Assembly: GCA_023460515.1 (NCBI GenBank)
Contig: JAEWPS010000038.1
Span: 310,001-374,000 of the forward strand
DNA from: Bacillota bacterium
GTDB lineage: Bacteria > Bacillota > Clostridia > TANB77 > CAG-465
Reading direction: 5' to 3'
DNA: 64,000 bases
The translations under genes were made by a program, and so were the position numbers. This document shows positions 27,646-37,675 of this stretch, one piece after another; the first letter of the stretch is position 1; each line of letters begins with the position of its first letter. The notes beneath the pieces are model-generated. The model ran no database searches. It was not told the origin of the DNA and was given only the letters and a program-made list of their open reading frames with translations.

Positions 27646-29604
27646 TTATTTGTTTTCAGTTTTACTTTTCATATATCCATCTATATCTACTTCAGATATT
27701 ATTGGTAATATCATTGGTTCACGTTTTGTTTTCTTATATACATATGATATTAAACTTTCTCTTACATTAGTTTTAATTGTAGACCACTCAAATTGTTTAT
27801 TTCTAATACATAATTCAAGTTCTTCTCTTGCTACTGTTTTTATTTCTTCCATTAGTTCTTCGCTTTCTCTTACATATACGAATCCACGAGTTACTATTTC
27901 TGGACCAGCAACAATATTTGCAGTTCTTCTATCCATAGTTATTATAACAATAATCATACCATTTTCAGAAAGTAATTGTCTATCTTTTAATACTATATTA
28001 CCTACGTCACCTACACCAAGTCCATCAACAAATACTATACCTGAAGGAACTTGACCAGTTTTCTTCACTATACCATTACTAATTTCTAAACATCTACCAT
28101 TTTCCATAATAAATATATTTTCTTTTGGTGTACCTAAAGTTACAGCTATTTCACCATGATGTTTTAAAAATCTAAACTCACCATGTACTGGCATAAAATA
28201 TTTAGGCTTTACTAAACTAAGCATTAATTTCAATTCTTCTTGACAAGCATGACCAGATACGTGTACATCTGCAAGTTGATTGTATATAACTTCTGCACCT
28301 AGTTTTTCTAGTTCATCTATTACTCTACTAATTGATTTTTCATTTCCTGGTATTGGTGAAGATGAAAATATTACTAAATCGTCTGGAGTAATATTAACCT
28401 TTCTATGTTCACCAGCAGACATTCTAGATAATGCCGCCATTGGTTCACCTTGTGAACCAGTAGTTATAATTACTAATTGTTCTGGATTATATATATCTAT
28501 TTTATCTATATCTATTATTGTACCTTCAGGAGCAGTTATATAACCAAGTTCACTTCCAACTTTTATTACATTAACCATACTTCTTCCAACAACAGCAACT
28601 TTTCTCTTACATTTTACTGCTGAGTTAATAATTTGTTGCATTCTATGAATATTAGATGCAAATGTAGCAACTATTATTCTTTTGTTACAATTTATAAACA
28701 ATCTATCAAATTCTACTCCAACACTTCTTTCAGACATAGTATGCCCAGGTCTTTCAACATTTGTACTATCTGACATTAAAAGTGTTACTCCTTGATTACC
28801 AAGTTCAGCAAATCTATTAAAGTCCATCATTCCACCATCTATTGGTGTATAATCTACTTTAAAGTCTCCTGTGTGTATAACTGTACCTTCTGGAGTTGTT
28901 ATAGCAATTGCTACAGCATCTGCTATAGAGTGTGTTACACGTATAAATTCAATTTTCATTTTTCCTATTGTTATTATATCTCTAGGATTTACGTATCTAA
29001 AATCTGTTGTTTTATCCAATCTATGTTCAATAAGTTTAGCTTTTACTAAACCAAGTGTAAGCTTTGTACCATAAATAGGAACTTGTATTTTCTTTAAGAA
29101 GAAAGGAATTGACCCTATATGATCTTCATGTCCATGAGTTAAAACTATTGCCCTAACTCTTTCTTTGTTTTTTTCTAAATAAGTTATGTCTGGTATAACT
29201 AAATCTACACCTAACATCTCATCATCAGGGAAAGCTACACCACAGTCTAAAACTACAATGTCATTTCCATATTCAAAAACAGTCATGTTTTTTCCTATTT
29301 CGTTTAGTCCTCCGAGTGGTATTATTTTAAGTTTTGGTCTACTTATATTATTAGTGTTATCCTTATTATTTTGATTATTAATATTGTTTTTTTTGCTTTC
29401 GCTGTCTTTATTCTTATTTTCTTTATTATGTTGTGTATAACTTTCTTCAAATTGAACTTTGTTATTTGAATTCAATTTTTTATTTGTATCATTTAGAAGA
29501 TTAGTATTTTTCATATAATCTTCAGCTACTATTTCTTTTTTTTGGTTATTTTTGTTTTCAATATTTTTATTTTCATTATTTTGTTTTTCTTTTTTATCAA
29601 ACAT
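27646..29604 (-). CDS. rnj: Ribonuclease J with low-complexity N-terminal extension
   Basis: A beta-CASP metallo-beta-lactamase ribonuclease with endo- and 5'-exonuclease activity, central to mRNA decay in Firmicutes. The metal site HxHxDH is H157, H159, D161, H162 in THGHEDHIGS; the RNase J core begins near residue 90 (RPKLKIIPLGGLNEIG). The first 89 residues are Asn/Lys/Glu/Asp-rich and probably disordered, an extension absent from Bacillus RNase J1. The ribosome site GGAGGAG precedes the ATG. The gene has a leader of about 240 bases and heads the rnj-gltX-ileS operon. Confidence 0.94.
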   Translation of the reverse strand: MFDKKEKQNNENKNIENKNNQKKEIVAEDYMKNTNLLNDTNKKLNSNNKVQFEESYTQHNKENKNKDSESKKNNINNQNNKDNTNNISRPKLKIIPLGGLNEIGKNMTVFEYGNDIVVLDCGVAFPDDEMLGVDLVIPDITYLEKNKERVRAIVLTHGHEDHIGSIPFFLKKIQVPIYGTKLTLGLVKAKLIEHRLDKTTDFRYVNPRDIITIGKMKIEFIRVTHSIADAVAIAITTPEGTVIHTGDFKVDYTPIDGGMMDFNRFAELGNQGVTLLMSDSTNVERPGHTMSERSVGVEFDRLFINCNKRIIVATFASNIHRMQQIINSAVKCKRKVAVVGRSMVNVIKVGSELGYITAPEGTIIDIDKIDIYNPEQLVIITTGSQGEPMAALSRMSAGEHRKVNITPDDLVIFSSSPIPGNEKSISRVIDELEKLGAEVIYNQLADVHVSGHACQEELKLMLSLVKPKYFMPVHGEFRFLKHHGEIAVTLGTPKENIFIMENGRCLEISNGIVKKTGQVPSGIVFVDGLGVGDVGNIVLKDRQLLSENGMIIVIITMDRRTANIVAGPEIVTRGFVYVRESEELMEEIKTVAREELELCIRNKQFEWSTIKTNVRESLISYVYKKTKREPMILPIISEVDIDGYMKSKTENK

Positions 29605-29841
29605 CGCTGCTTCTCCTCCATCAATATGTAATTTTACATATTATTTCTTTATTATTTATTCTTATTATTTGTCAATTTACAACTTTTATTAATTACACGA
29701 ATACAAGGCATATTTCTATACCAACAATACTAACTTTAACCTATAACTTGTTTTTTCACCCGACCGAAATTATTTTAAATATTTATAACAGCATTTTATA
29801 TATATTAAAATAATCTAACTTAAGCGTATAAACACTTATAC
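29605..29841 (-). promoter_or_regulatory. Long 5' leader of the RNase J operon
   Basis: About 240 bases separate the predicted transcription start from the RNase J ATG. The sequence is AT-rich but includes a conspicuous GC patch, CGGTCGGGTG, near 29758-29767. I could not assign a known riboswitch, T-box or tRNA. Either a structured autoregulatory leader or a small separate RNA is possible. The rest of the gene-free stretch to 30106 holds a promoter and a terminator only. Confidence 0.4.
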
Positions 29842-29848
29842 TTTATAT

Positions 29849-29877
29849 ATTATACATTATTTTTAAAATAAAGTCAA
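29849..29877 (-). promoter_or_regulatory. Promoter of the RNase J operon
   Basis: TTGACT (29877-29872), a 17-base spacer and TATAAT (29854-29849) on the minus strand, upstream of the long leader. Confidence 0.75.
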
Positions 29878-30019
29878 ATATTTTAGAAAAAAACGCCTAT
29901 TTAAATTAAGTTTTAAATGTATACTTTATTATATATATGTATTATTATATTTTGTGTAAATATTTATTTAGTATTAATTAATGTTTAATTTCAGACATTT
30001 TATAATAATTAATATTCAA

Positions 30020-30058
30020 AAAATAATCAAGATATTTTTTGAATATCTCGATTATTTT
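30020..30058 (-). terminator. Terminator of the prepilin-like gene
   Basis: A long stem (30020-30036 with 30042-30058, one mismatch) followed by T residues on the minus strand, about 50 bases after the stop of the 30107-30517 gene. Confidence 0.82.
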
Positions 30059-30106
30059 ATATATATATAAAGATATAAAAATTATGAAACAATTAAACCA
30101 TTGATT

Positions 30107-30517
30107 TTATTCATCATATTTTTCTAATTCCCTTTTTTCTATTCCTATTTCTAAAAGCCATTGTTCATTTTTTGTGTCAGATCCAACATATACTAATTTT
30201 CCTTTTTGTATTTCAAATTCATCGCCATCTTCTATACTCATGTTTTTTATATATTGTTTTATTGTACCTTTACAATTTTGTTTGCCATCCCATGTACATG
30301 CATTAAATGTATTTAAATTAAAATTTTTATTTTTTAAATATTCATTTGAAATTGCCATTGTAAGTTGCTCACTATATTCTTGCACATTCGCTTTAAATGT
30401 AGAATCTTTGGATGTATCTTTAGAATTACTTCTCAATATATTTAAAAATATTACAACTGCTAACATTACAACTACCATTATTAATACTAACATTATTAAC
30501 GAGATACCTTTTTTCAT
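30107..30517 (-). CDS. Prepilin-like single-pass protein
   Basis: A 136-residue protein that starts MKKGISLIMLVLIMVV, a short basic leader, glycine, then a long hydrophobic helix, like type IV prepilins cut after the glycine. The usual glutamate at +5 is replaced by methionine, so cleavage or assembly may differ. The C-terminal part has two cysteines (CTWDGKQNC) that may form a disulfide outside the cell. No pilin assembly genes are nearby. It is monocistronic with its own promoter and terminator. A simple signal-anchored protein remains possible. Confidence 0.65.
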   Translation of the reverse strand: MKKGISLIMLVLIMVVVMLAVVIFLNILRSNSKDTSKDSTFKANVQEYSEQLTMAISNEYLKNKNFNLNTFNACTWDGKQNCKGTIKQYIKNMSIEDGDEFEIQKGKLVYVGSDTKNEQWLLEIGIEKRELEKYDE

Positions 30518-30546
30518 TATTATACCTCCTAATTTAGATTAATATT

Positions 30547-30575
30547 AGTATATATTATATGTAAAATTTTGTCAA
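30547..30575 (-). promoter_or_regulatory. Promoter of the prepilin-like gene
   Basis: TTGACA (30575-30570), a 17-base spacer and TATACT (30552-30547) on the minus strand, 30 bases upstream of the gene start. Confidence 0.75.
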
Positions 30576-30677
30576 TATATTTCGAGTTATTTTACATACT
30601 ATTCCATTTTTGTAATATAAGTGTAATATTTCGGTGTATTTATAAGTATTTAGATAAGTTATAATTATCTATTAGTA

Positions 30678-30706
30678 TTGACTTTACAATTATATAATGG
30701 TATAAT
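30678..30706 (+). promoter_or_regulatory. Promoter of the 157-residue HTH-like gene
   Basis: TTGACT (30678-30683), a 17-base spacer and TATAAT (30701-30706), followed by a 50-base leader and the ribosome site AAGGAGG. Confidence 0.78.
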
Positions 30707-30762
30707 TAAATTAGATTTAAGTCATGGTTTTGAAATAATTATTTTGAAGGAGGACTTATGTA

Positions 30763-31236
30763 ATGGGTAAACGGAAATTAACAAATGGGCAAATTATTGA
30801 ATTAGCTAATACTTATGCAAATGATGGTGATGACGTAACCATGGCGTCTCTTTCTTCTAATTACAATGTTTCATCCACCACAATATCTAACTCTTTGCAT
30901 TACGCAATATCTACTCGCCTTGTTAATGAGTCAGTTGCTAAGTTAATAGCAGAAAAAGCAATCCGGCACGATAATGCTCGTAGAGAATTATTTGGATATG
31001 CTAAGAATAATAAAGTAGCTGATCTATATGACGATCTTATCCGTTCACATGGGCAAAGAAAAATCGAAACATCTACAATTATGATTCTTGAGTCGAAGTT
31101 GATTGAACTTCAAAACAATTTAGAATCTTTTGATGACACTTTTTCATCTTCTGATGATTATCCTTATACCAAGGATGAACTCGAGGAGCAGATCGAATTT
31201 ATTGAAAAACAAATAAAAGAAACTAAAGGGCGATAA
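30763..31236 (+). CDS. Unrecognised HTH-like protein with foreign-looking codons
   Basis: A 157-residue soluble protein I cannot place in a family. Residues 26-48 (VTMASLSSNYNVSSTTISNS) look like a helix-turn-helix, and the C-terminal third is acidic and helical. It uses CGG (twice), CGC, CTC and GGG codons that are almost absent from neighbouring genes, suggesting recent transfer. It has its own consensus promoter, an AAGGAGG site and a strong terminator. A transcription factor is possible but unproven. Confidence 0.75.
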   Translation: MGKRKLTNGQIIELANTYANDGDDVTMASLSSNYNVSSTTISNSLHYAISTRLVNESVAKLIAEKAIRHDNARRELFGYAKNNKVADLYDDLIRSHGQRKIETSTIMILESKLIELQNNLESFDDTFSSSDDYPYTKDELEEQIEFIEKQIKETKGR

Positions 31237-31259
31237 TAAATGTCCTTTAGTTTTTTTTT
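31221..31259 (+). terminator. Terminator of the HTH-like gene
   Basis: AACTAAAGG (31221-31229) pairs with CCTTTAGTT (31244-31252), followed by a T run. The stop codon lies within the loop. Confidence 0.9.
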
Positions 31260-31272
31260 ATATTTATAAGTT

Positions 31273-32589
31273 TTATTTGCTTTTTGTTTTATTCAAGTAT
31301 ATTTCCTTAGATACAACAATTGAATTTTTTCTTCTAAATTCCCTATTAAAATAATCATAGTATGTCCCTGGGGTAATTAATCCATTTATAGAAAGTAAAT
31401 CTATTCCGGACATACCTATAATTTCATTGGCCAGTTTAACACAATTAGTACTTAGCACAAAGTATATTTTAAATTTACCTTTTTTAAATTTATAAAATTC
31501 TGCGTTTGTATCATTATAAAGCCTACTCGCATAATCTGTATATTTTTTGTCATTGTAAATTTTACCAAGAGGATACCATTTGAATGTATCTTTTTTTATG
31601 GTTTCAAGTTTATCATTTATACTCTTTTTTTGTAAATCAGTAATTTTTAATCCGAATGAAATAATATTTTTATTTTCTTTTTTATTACAAAATTGTATAT
31701 ACTTATGTTTATCTACTTCGAATAATACCGCGTCTCCTATAGCTGCTCCTAATTTATTACTTGCTTCATCATATGAACCATAAGATATAACCTTATTATC
31801 TATAAATAAATCTACATGTCCAAAGGCACCTGTTTTTCCTTCTTTTAAATGTACTAAAACTTCTATATCTGGGAACGTCTCTTCTTTTTTTATTATAAAT
31901 TTATCATATTTTTCTTTAATTTCAAACATTTTATTTATTTGCTTTAAAACTCTCCTAGGAACAAATGCTGCTATAAATACCGGTAGTACTATTCTTATTC
32001 TTTTTTTTATTTTATTTTTGTTTTTTACAGGAACTAATATATCAAAAACATCTAAAAAATAAGTAATAGCAAGAAGAATAAAATATATTCCTACTATTAT
32101 ATAAGTAACCTTAGTTCTAAACATAGGGAAAAATATTAAAATGATTAAGAATACATATGTAACAGAAGTTCTTAGAATTTGACTATATTTATTAGGTAAT
32201 TTATTTTCTACATATATTAAACATATAACAGTCTTTATTATAGAATCTATAAATATATATGCTGTAAATAGTAGTGGAAATATAGATAGAAGTATACTTG
32301 GATTATATAAAAATATAATACTAATAATTATATTAAATATACTGTTAATAGCTCCAACTAATCTAAGTCTAATATTATCTGAAAATACATTTTGCAGTAT
32401 ACCAGATATTCCAATTACAATAAAAAATCCGGATATTATATATGTTATAACTAATGTTAAAAAGCTATTTGATATATTTAATATAAGTATTCCTATTGTT
32501 AATAAAACTAACGCTTGAATAATTACCCAAAATACGGAGAAATATTTTTCATTTAGTTTTATATATAATTTTTCTTTTATGTTTAACAT
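31273..32589 (-). CDS. DUF308-like membrane protein with possible papain-like C-terminal domain
   Basis: A 438-residue protein of two parts. Residues 1-190 hold six or seven membrane helices spaced like DUF308/HdeD proteins. Residues 205-438 are soluble and include FGHVDLF with H258 and STNCVKLANEI with C383. A histidine before a cysteine that heads a helix is the order seen in permuted NlpC/P60 (YiiX, DUF4105-like) enzymes. The similarity is by eye only; I see no statistical support. The ribosome site GGGAGGGG precedes the ATG. It stands alone between eno and the HTH-like gene. Confidence 0.65.
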   Translation of the reverse strand: MLNIKEKLYIKLNEKYFSVFWVIIQALVLLTIGILILNISNSFLTLVITYIISGFFIVIGISGILQNVFSDNIRLRLVGAINSIFNIIISIIFLYNPSILLSIFPLLFTAYIFIDSIIKTVICLIYVENKLPNKYSQILRTSVTYVFLIILIFFPMFRTKVTYIIVGIYFILLAITYFLDVFDILVPVKNKNKIKKRIRIVLPVFIAAFVPRRVLKQINKMFEIKEKYDKFIIKKEETFPDIEVLVHLKEGKTGAFGHVDLFIDNKVISYGSYDEASNKLGAAIGDAVLFEVDKHKYIQFCNKKENKNIISFGLKITDLQKKSINDKLETIKKDTFKWYPLGKIYNDKKYTDYASRLYNDTNAEFYKFKKGKFKIYFVLSTNCVKLANEIIGMSGIDLLSINGLITPGTYYDYFNREFRRKNSIVVSKEIYLNKTKSK

Positions 32590-32614
32590 ATTTCCCCTCC
32601 CTTAGGTAATAAAA

Positions 32615-32650
32615 CTCACTACAACTGCCTCAAACGCAAGATGTAGTGAG
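32615..32650 (-). terminator. Terminator of the glycolytic cluster (after eno)
   Basis: CTCACTACA with TGTAGTGAG, a 9-bp perfect stem with an 18-base loop, followed by TTTTATT on the minus strand, 20 bases after the eno stop codon. Confidence 0.85.
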
Positions 32651-32669
32651 CCTATTAATTTAACTCTAA

Positions 32670-34007
<1,338 letters not shown>

Positions 34008-34060
34008 TTATATATATTACTACATAAATTATTGTATCCAATTTAGTAGTTAATATTTAT

Positions 34061-34675
34061 TTATTCAACTTTTATATCATTTTCTTTTTCTTCTAACTCA
34101 TCTTCAACTTTTTTAGGCTTTTCTTCCTTCTTTGAAACAGTTGAACTTGTACCTCCAAAAAAGTAGTTCCACATCTGGTCAACTATATCTGCATCCTTTT
34201 CTTCTACTTCGTCTTCAATCGTTATGTTTATTTCGTTAGAAGTTGTATCTTTTTCTTGCTGTTCTTTTAACTTGTTTTCTTCTTCAATTTTAAGTCTTTC
34301 TTCTTCTAATGTTTGTTCATAATCTTCTGGAAGTAATCCTTTTTTTATATTTATACCCATAGTATAAATTTTATCAAATATGTAGTCTTTAAAAAAAGGT
34401 CTCATTTTAGAAGTTGATTTTTCGTCAACTTCAACACATTCAGTTATTATTTCATCTCTTAAATTTGTAATAGCTGCTGTAAAATCTCCACCTGATACTG
34501 TCTTTTCAGTAAACTTTGATAACTTTTCTGAAATTTTAAAGTTAAACTTTTGATATGATGCTTCATCTGCACCTAATTTATCTATTTCATACTTTATAAT
34601 ATCTGATATTTTAATTTTATAATAAGATGTATTTGCCTTTATACATCTCTCATTAACTTTAACATTTTCACCCAT
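34061..34675 (-). CDS. Unrecognised acidic helical protein between gpmI and eno
   Basis: A 204-residue soluble protein of unknown family. Residues 1-115 look like an ordered helical domain (ITNLRDEIITECV, MRPFFKDYIFDKIY). Residues 118-204 are very rich in Glu, Lys and Asp, with a hydrophobic aromatic patch DQMWNYFFGG near 165-174 and an otherwise disordered tail. The gene begins 12 bases after gpmI ends, so it is co-transcribed with glycolytic genes. No function is proposed; a scaffold or regulatory role would be a guess. Confidence 0.75.
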   Translation of the reverse strand: MGENVKVNERCIKANTSYYKIKISDIIKYEIDKLGADEASYQKFNFKISEKLSKFTEKTVSGGDFTAAITNLRDEIITECVEVDEKSTSKMRPFFKDYIFDKIYTMGINIKKGLLPEDYEQTLEEERLKIEEENKLKEQQEKDTTSNEINITIEDEVEEKDADIVDQMWNYFFGGTSSTVSKKEEKPKKVEDELEEKENDIKVE

Positions 34676-34687
34676 TAATAGTCACCT

Positions 34688-36226
34688 CTATAATTCTATA
34701 ATACTTATTCCAGTCATTTCTTTAGGAATATTTAAATCCATTAAGTGTAACATTGTTGGTGATATATCACTAAGTTTGCCATTTTTAATACTTTTTATTC
34801 TATCAGATACCACAATAATTGGTACATCAAATGTTGAATGAGAAGTTATCGGCTCACCGGTTTTTAAATCCAACATATATTCACTATTTCCATGATCAGC
34901 TGTTATTATAGCTTCACCCTTAACTTCCTCTATCTTAGAAATAACTCTACCAACACATTCATCTAATACTTCAATAGCCTTTATAGTTTTTTCTAAATTT
35001 CCTGTATGTCCTACCATATCACCATTTGCATAATTCATAATTATTAGATCATATTTTTTAGAATCAATAGCTCCAATAACTTTATCTGTAACTTCATATG
35101 CAGACATTTCTGGTTTTAAATCATATGTTGCAACTTTTGGTGATGAAACTAATATTCTTTCTTCATTCAAATATTCTTTTTCTTCTCCACCATTAAAGAA
35201 AAACGTTACATGTGCATATTTTTCAGTTTCAGCTATTCTAAGTTGAGTATATCCTAGTTTGCTGATATATTCACCAATTGTATTAGTTATCTTTTGTGGT
35301 TTATACGCAACTAAAACATTTTTCAAAGTTTCATCATATTGAGTCATAGTAACAAAATTTAAATTATTTGGTTTAGACTCTCTTTCGAAACCTTCATAAT
35401 TAGTATCTACCAACGTATGAACTAATTGTCTTGCTCTATCTGGTCTAAAATTAAAGAATATAACTGAATCATTATCTTTAATTTTAGCCACAGGACTTCC
35501 ATCTTCGTTTGTTATTATTATAGGTTTAACAAATTCATCAAATTCTTCAGTTTCATAAGAATTTTCAACAGCCTTTTGTACTGTTTTAAATTTAGCACCT
35601 GTTCCTAAAACCAACATATCATAAGCCAATTTTAGTCTTTCATATCTCTTATCTCGGTCCATAGCATAGTATCTACCAATAACAGTTGCTATTTTACCTA
35701 CACCAATCTCTTTTATTTTTTCTTCTAATTTTTTTAAATACTCAATTGCTGATGTAGGTGCAGTATCTCTACCATCTAAAAACGCATGTATATATACATT
35801 TTTTAATTCGTTTTGTGCTGCAAGTTCTAGTAATGCATATAGATGTTCTATATGACTATGTACTCCCCCATCAGATACAAGCCCCATTAAATGTAAATTG
35901 CTGTTATTCTTTTTTGCTCTCAATACAGCATTTTTTAATTCTTTATTTTCAAAAAATTTCTTTTCTTTTATTTCCTTAGATATTCTAGTAAGTTCTTGAT
36001 AAATAACTCTACCAGCACCTATATTTGTATGACCAACTTCAGAGTTACCCATTTGTCCCTCAGGAAGCCCTACAGCAAGGCCACTACACTCTAAATATGT
36101 ATTTGGATATTTAATTATGTATTTGTCAATATTAGGTTTATTAGCAAGTTTAAATGCATTTCCTTGTGTTTCATCATTTAATCCCACCCCATCTAATATC
36201 ATAATTAAGTGTTGTTTACCTTTCAT
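34688..36226 (-). CDS. gpmI: 2,3-bisphosphoglycerate-independent phosphoglycerate mutase
   Basis: Interconverts 3- and 2-phosphoglycerate through a phosphoserine in an alkaline-phosphatase-like fold with two manganese ions. The catalytic serine is S62 in MGNSEVGHTNIGAGR. Later motifs include FLDGRDTAP, NFRPDRARQL, NYANGDMVGHTG and ITADHGNSE, which carry metal ligands. At 512 residues the length is normal. It follows tpiA within the cluster. Confidence 0.97.
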   Translation of the reverse strand: MKGKQHLIMILDGVGLNDETQGNAFKLANKPNIDKYIIKYPNTYLECSGLAVGLPEGQMGNSEVGHTNIGAGRVIYQELTRISKEIKEKKFFENKELKNAVLRAKKNNSNLHLMGLVSDGGVHSHIEHLYALLELAAQNELKNVYIHAFLDGRDTAPTSAIEYLKKLEEKIKEIGVGKIATVIGRYYAMDRDKRYERLKLAYDMLVLGTGAKFKTVQKAVENSYETEEFDEFVKPIIITNEDGSPVAKIKDNDSVIFFNFRPDRARQLVHTLVDTNYEGFERESKPNNLNFVTMTQYDETLKNVLVAYKPQKITNTIGEYISKLGYTQLRIAETEKYAHVTFFFNGGEEKEYLNEERILVSSPKVATYDLKPEMSAYEVTDKVIGAIDSKKYDLIIMNYANGDMVGHTGNLEKTIKAIEVLDECVGRVISKIEEVKGEAIITADHGNSEYMLDLKTGEPITSHSTFDVPIIVVSDRIKSIKNGKLSDISPTMLHLMDLNIPKEMTGISIIEL

Positions 36227-36283
36227 AAAATTTTAAAGTCACTCTCTTCCCGCTGCTATTACAGCCCATATATTATACCATAT

Positions 36284-37033
36284 TTATTGGTAATTTACAA
36301 TAGCCGTGAAGTCAGTTGTTAAACTCGCACCACCAACTAATGCTCCATCAATGTTTTCCATATTCAATATTTCATTAGCATTTTTAGGATTTACACTTCC
36401 ACCATATTGTATTCTTAGATTATTTGCAACATTTTCAGAGTAAATTTCACTTACAGTATTACGTATATATTTACACATATCTTCTGCTTGCTCACTTGTA
36501 GCTGTTACTCCTGTACCTATTGCCCAAATTGGTTCATATGCTATAACAACTTTAGTTTTTACATCTTCTGCTGAGATATCTTTTAAACTATTTTTTACTT
36601 GAGTAGATATAACCTCATATAACTTGTTTTCATTTCTTTGTTCTAAAGTTTCTCCAACACATATGATTGGGTTAATTCCTTTTTCAAGTAATTTTTTTGC
36701 TTTTAAGTTAACTAATTCATCGGTTTCTTTAAATATTTGTCTTCTTTCACTGTGACCCACTATGCAATATTCTACATTTATGGCATATAACATGTCTACT
36801 GAAGTTTCACCTGTATATGCACCTTTTGATTCGTAATATACATTTTGTGCTCCTAATTTAACATTTTTATTATCTAACAAATTAGACACTCTATCTAATG
36901 ATGTAAAGTTCGGACATAGTACAACATCAATTTCATTAGTATTTATGCTGTCTACTATATTATTAACAAAATACTCAGCTTCATTTGCTGTGAAATTCAT
37001 TTTCCAGTTTCCTGCAATTATTTTTTTTCTCAT
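36284..37033 (-). CDS. tpiA: Triosephosphate isomerase
   Basis: Interconverts dihydroxyacetone phosphate and glyceraldehyde 3-phosphate. Catalytic residues K11 (GNWKMN), H94 (GHSERR) and E167 (AYEPIWAIGTG) are all present in a 249-residue barrel. It lies between a membrane protein gene (20 bases upstream) and gpmI (57 bases downstream). Confidence 0.98.
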   Translation of the reverse strand: MRKKIIAGNWKMNFTANEAEYFVNNIVDSINTNEIDVVLCPNFTSLDRVSNLLDNKNVKLGAQNVYYESKGAYTGETSVDMLYAINVEYCIVGHSERRQIFKETDELVNLKAKKLLEKGINPIICVGETLEQRNENKLYEVISTQVKNSLKDISAEDVKTKVVIAYEPIWAIGTGVTATSEQAEDMCKYIRNTVSEIYSENVANNLRIQYGGSVNPKNANEILNMENIDGALVGGASLTTDFTAIVNYQ

Positions 37034-37053
37034 AAAAACATTAACTCCTTTAA

Positions 37054-37674
37054 CTAATTTAAAATAACATATCTAGATATATTATCATTATTTATCCAAT
37101 TTGGTTCCATATTTTTGTTACCAAACTTAAACTTTAAATTTCCAGTATCATCTATTGTATACTTTCCATTATAATACTTAGATTTTTCAGAATCTAGTTT
37201 TAACCAATTATCATTATTTATTTCTTTATTTAAATCTTTAATAAGATCACTAAATGAATTTTCTTTCAAAGTAGAATTTGAAATAAGGTATATACCTACT
37301 AAACTTTGAACTCTATTCATTTCCGTTAAAAACAAATCTAGTTGTCCATCTCTATTATATAAATTAACAATTTCACTACTATATTTACTAGCATTCAATT
37401 CAGATATATTAGAATATTCATTAATACTTATCTTTTTATTTGAATTTGTATAAATTAAGATAACTAATAAAGCAAGGAATAGAATAGATAATTTAAGAAA
37501 GTTCTTTTTAAAAAAGATTTTTATGTTATTTATCATAATACTTCTTTTTTCCATAATCATTATCTTTTCTCTATTACTTTTCTTACCGTGTCTATTAGAA
37601 TTTTCAACATTAATATTATTTTTATATAATTTTTTGTTTGTTTTTTTATTACTCCCTACTTTATTTTCAATCAT
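37054..37674 (-). CDS. Unrecognised single-pass membrane protein between pgk and tpiA
   Basis: A 206-residue protein with a long basic cytoplasmic N terminus (about 50 residues, rich in Lys and Asn), one membrane helix at about residues 58-76, and an exported domain of about 130 residues. I do not recognise the family. The start at 37674 is supported by AGAGGAT located in the last codons of pgk; the two genes are separated by one base, implying translational coupling. Later in-frame ATGs near residues 38-47 could be alternative starts. Its place inside a glycolytic operon is unexplained. Confidence 0.72.
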   Translation of the reverse strand: MIENKVGSNKKTNKKLYKNNINVENSNRHGKKSNREKIMIMEKRSIMINNIKIFFKKNFLKLSILFLALLVILIYTNSNKKISINEYSNISELNASKYSSEIVNLYNRDGQLDLFLTEMNRVQSLVGIYLISNSTLKENSFSDLIKDLNKEINNDNWLKLDSEKSKYYNGKYTIDDTGNLKFKFGNKNMEPNWINNDNISRYVILN

Positions 37675-37675
37675 A

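Noticed and set aside
29605..30106. Possible tRNA, 6S RNA or other known structured RNA in the largest gene-free stretch
   Set aside because: No cloverleaf, CCA end or recognisable conserved motif was found; only a promoter, a leader and a terminator can be supported.
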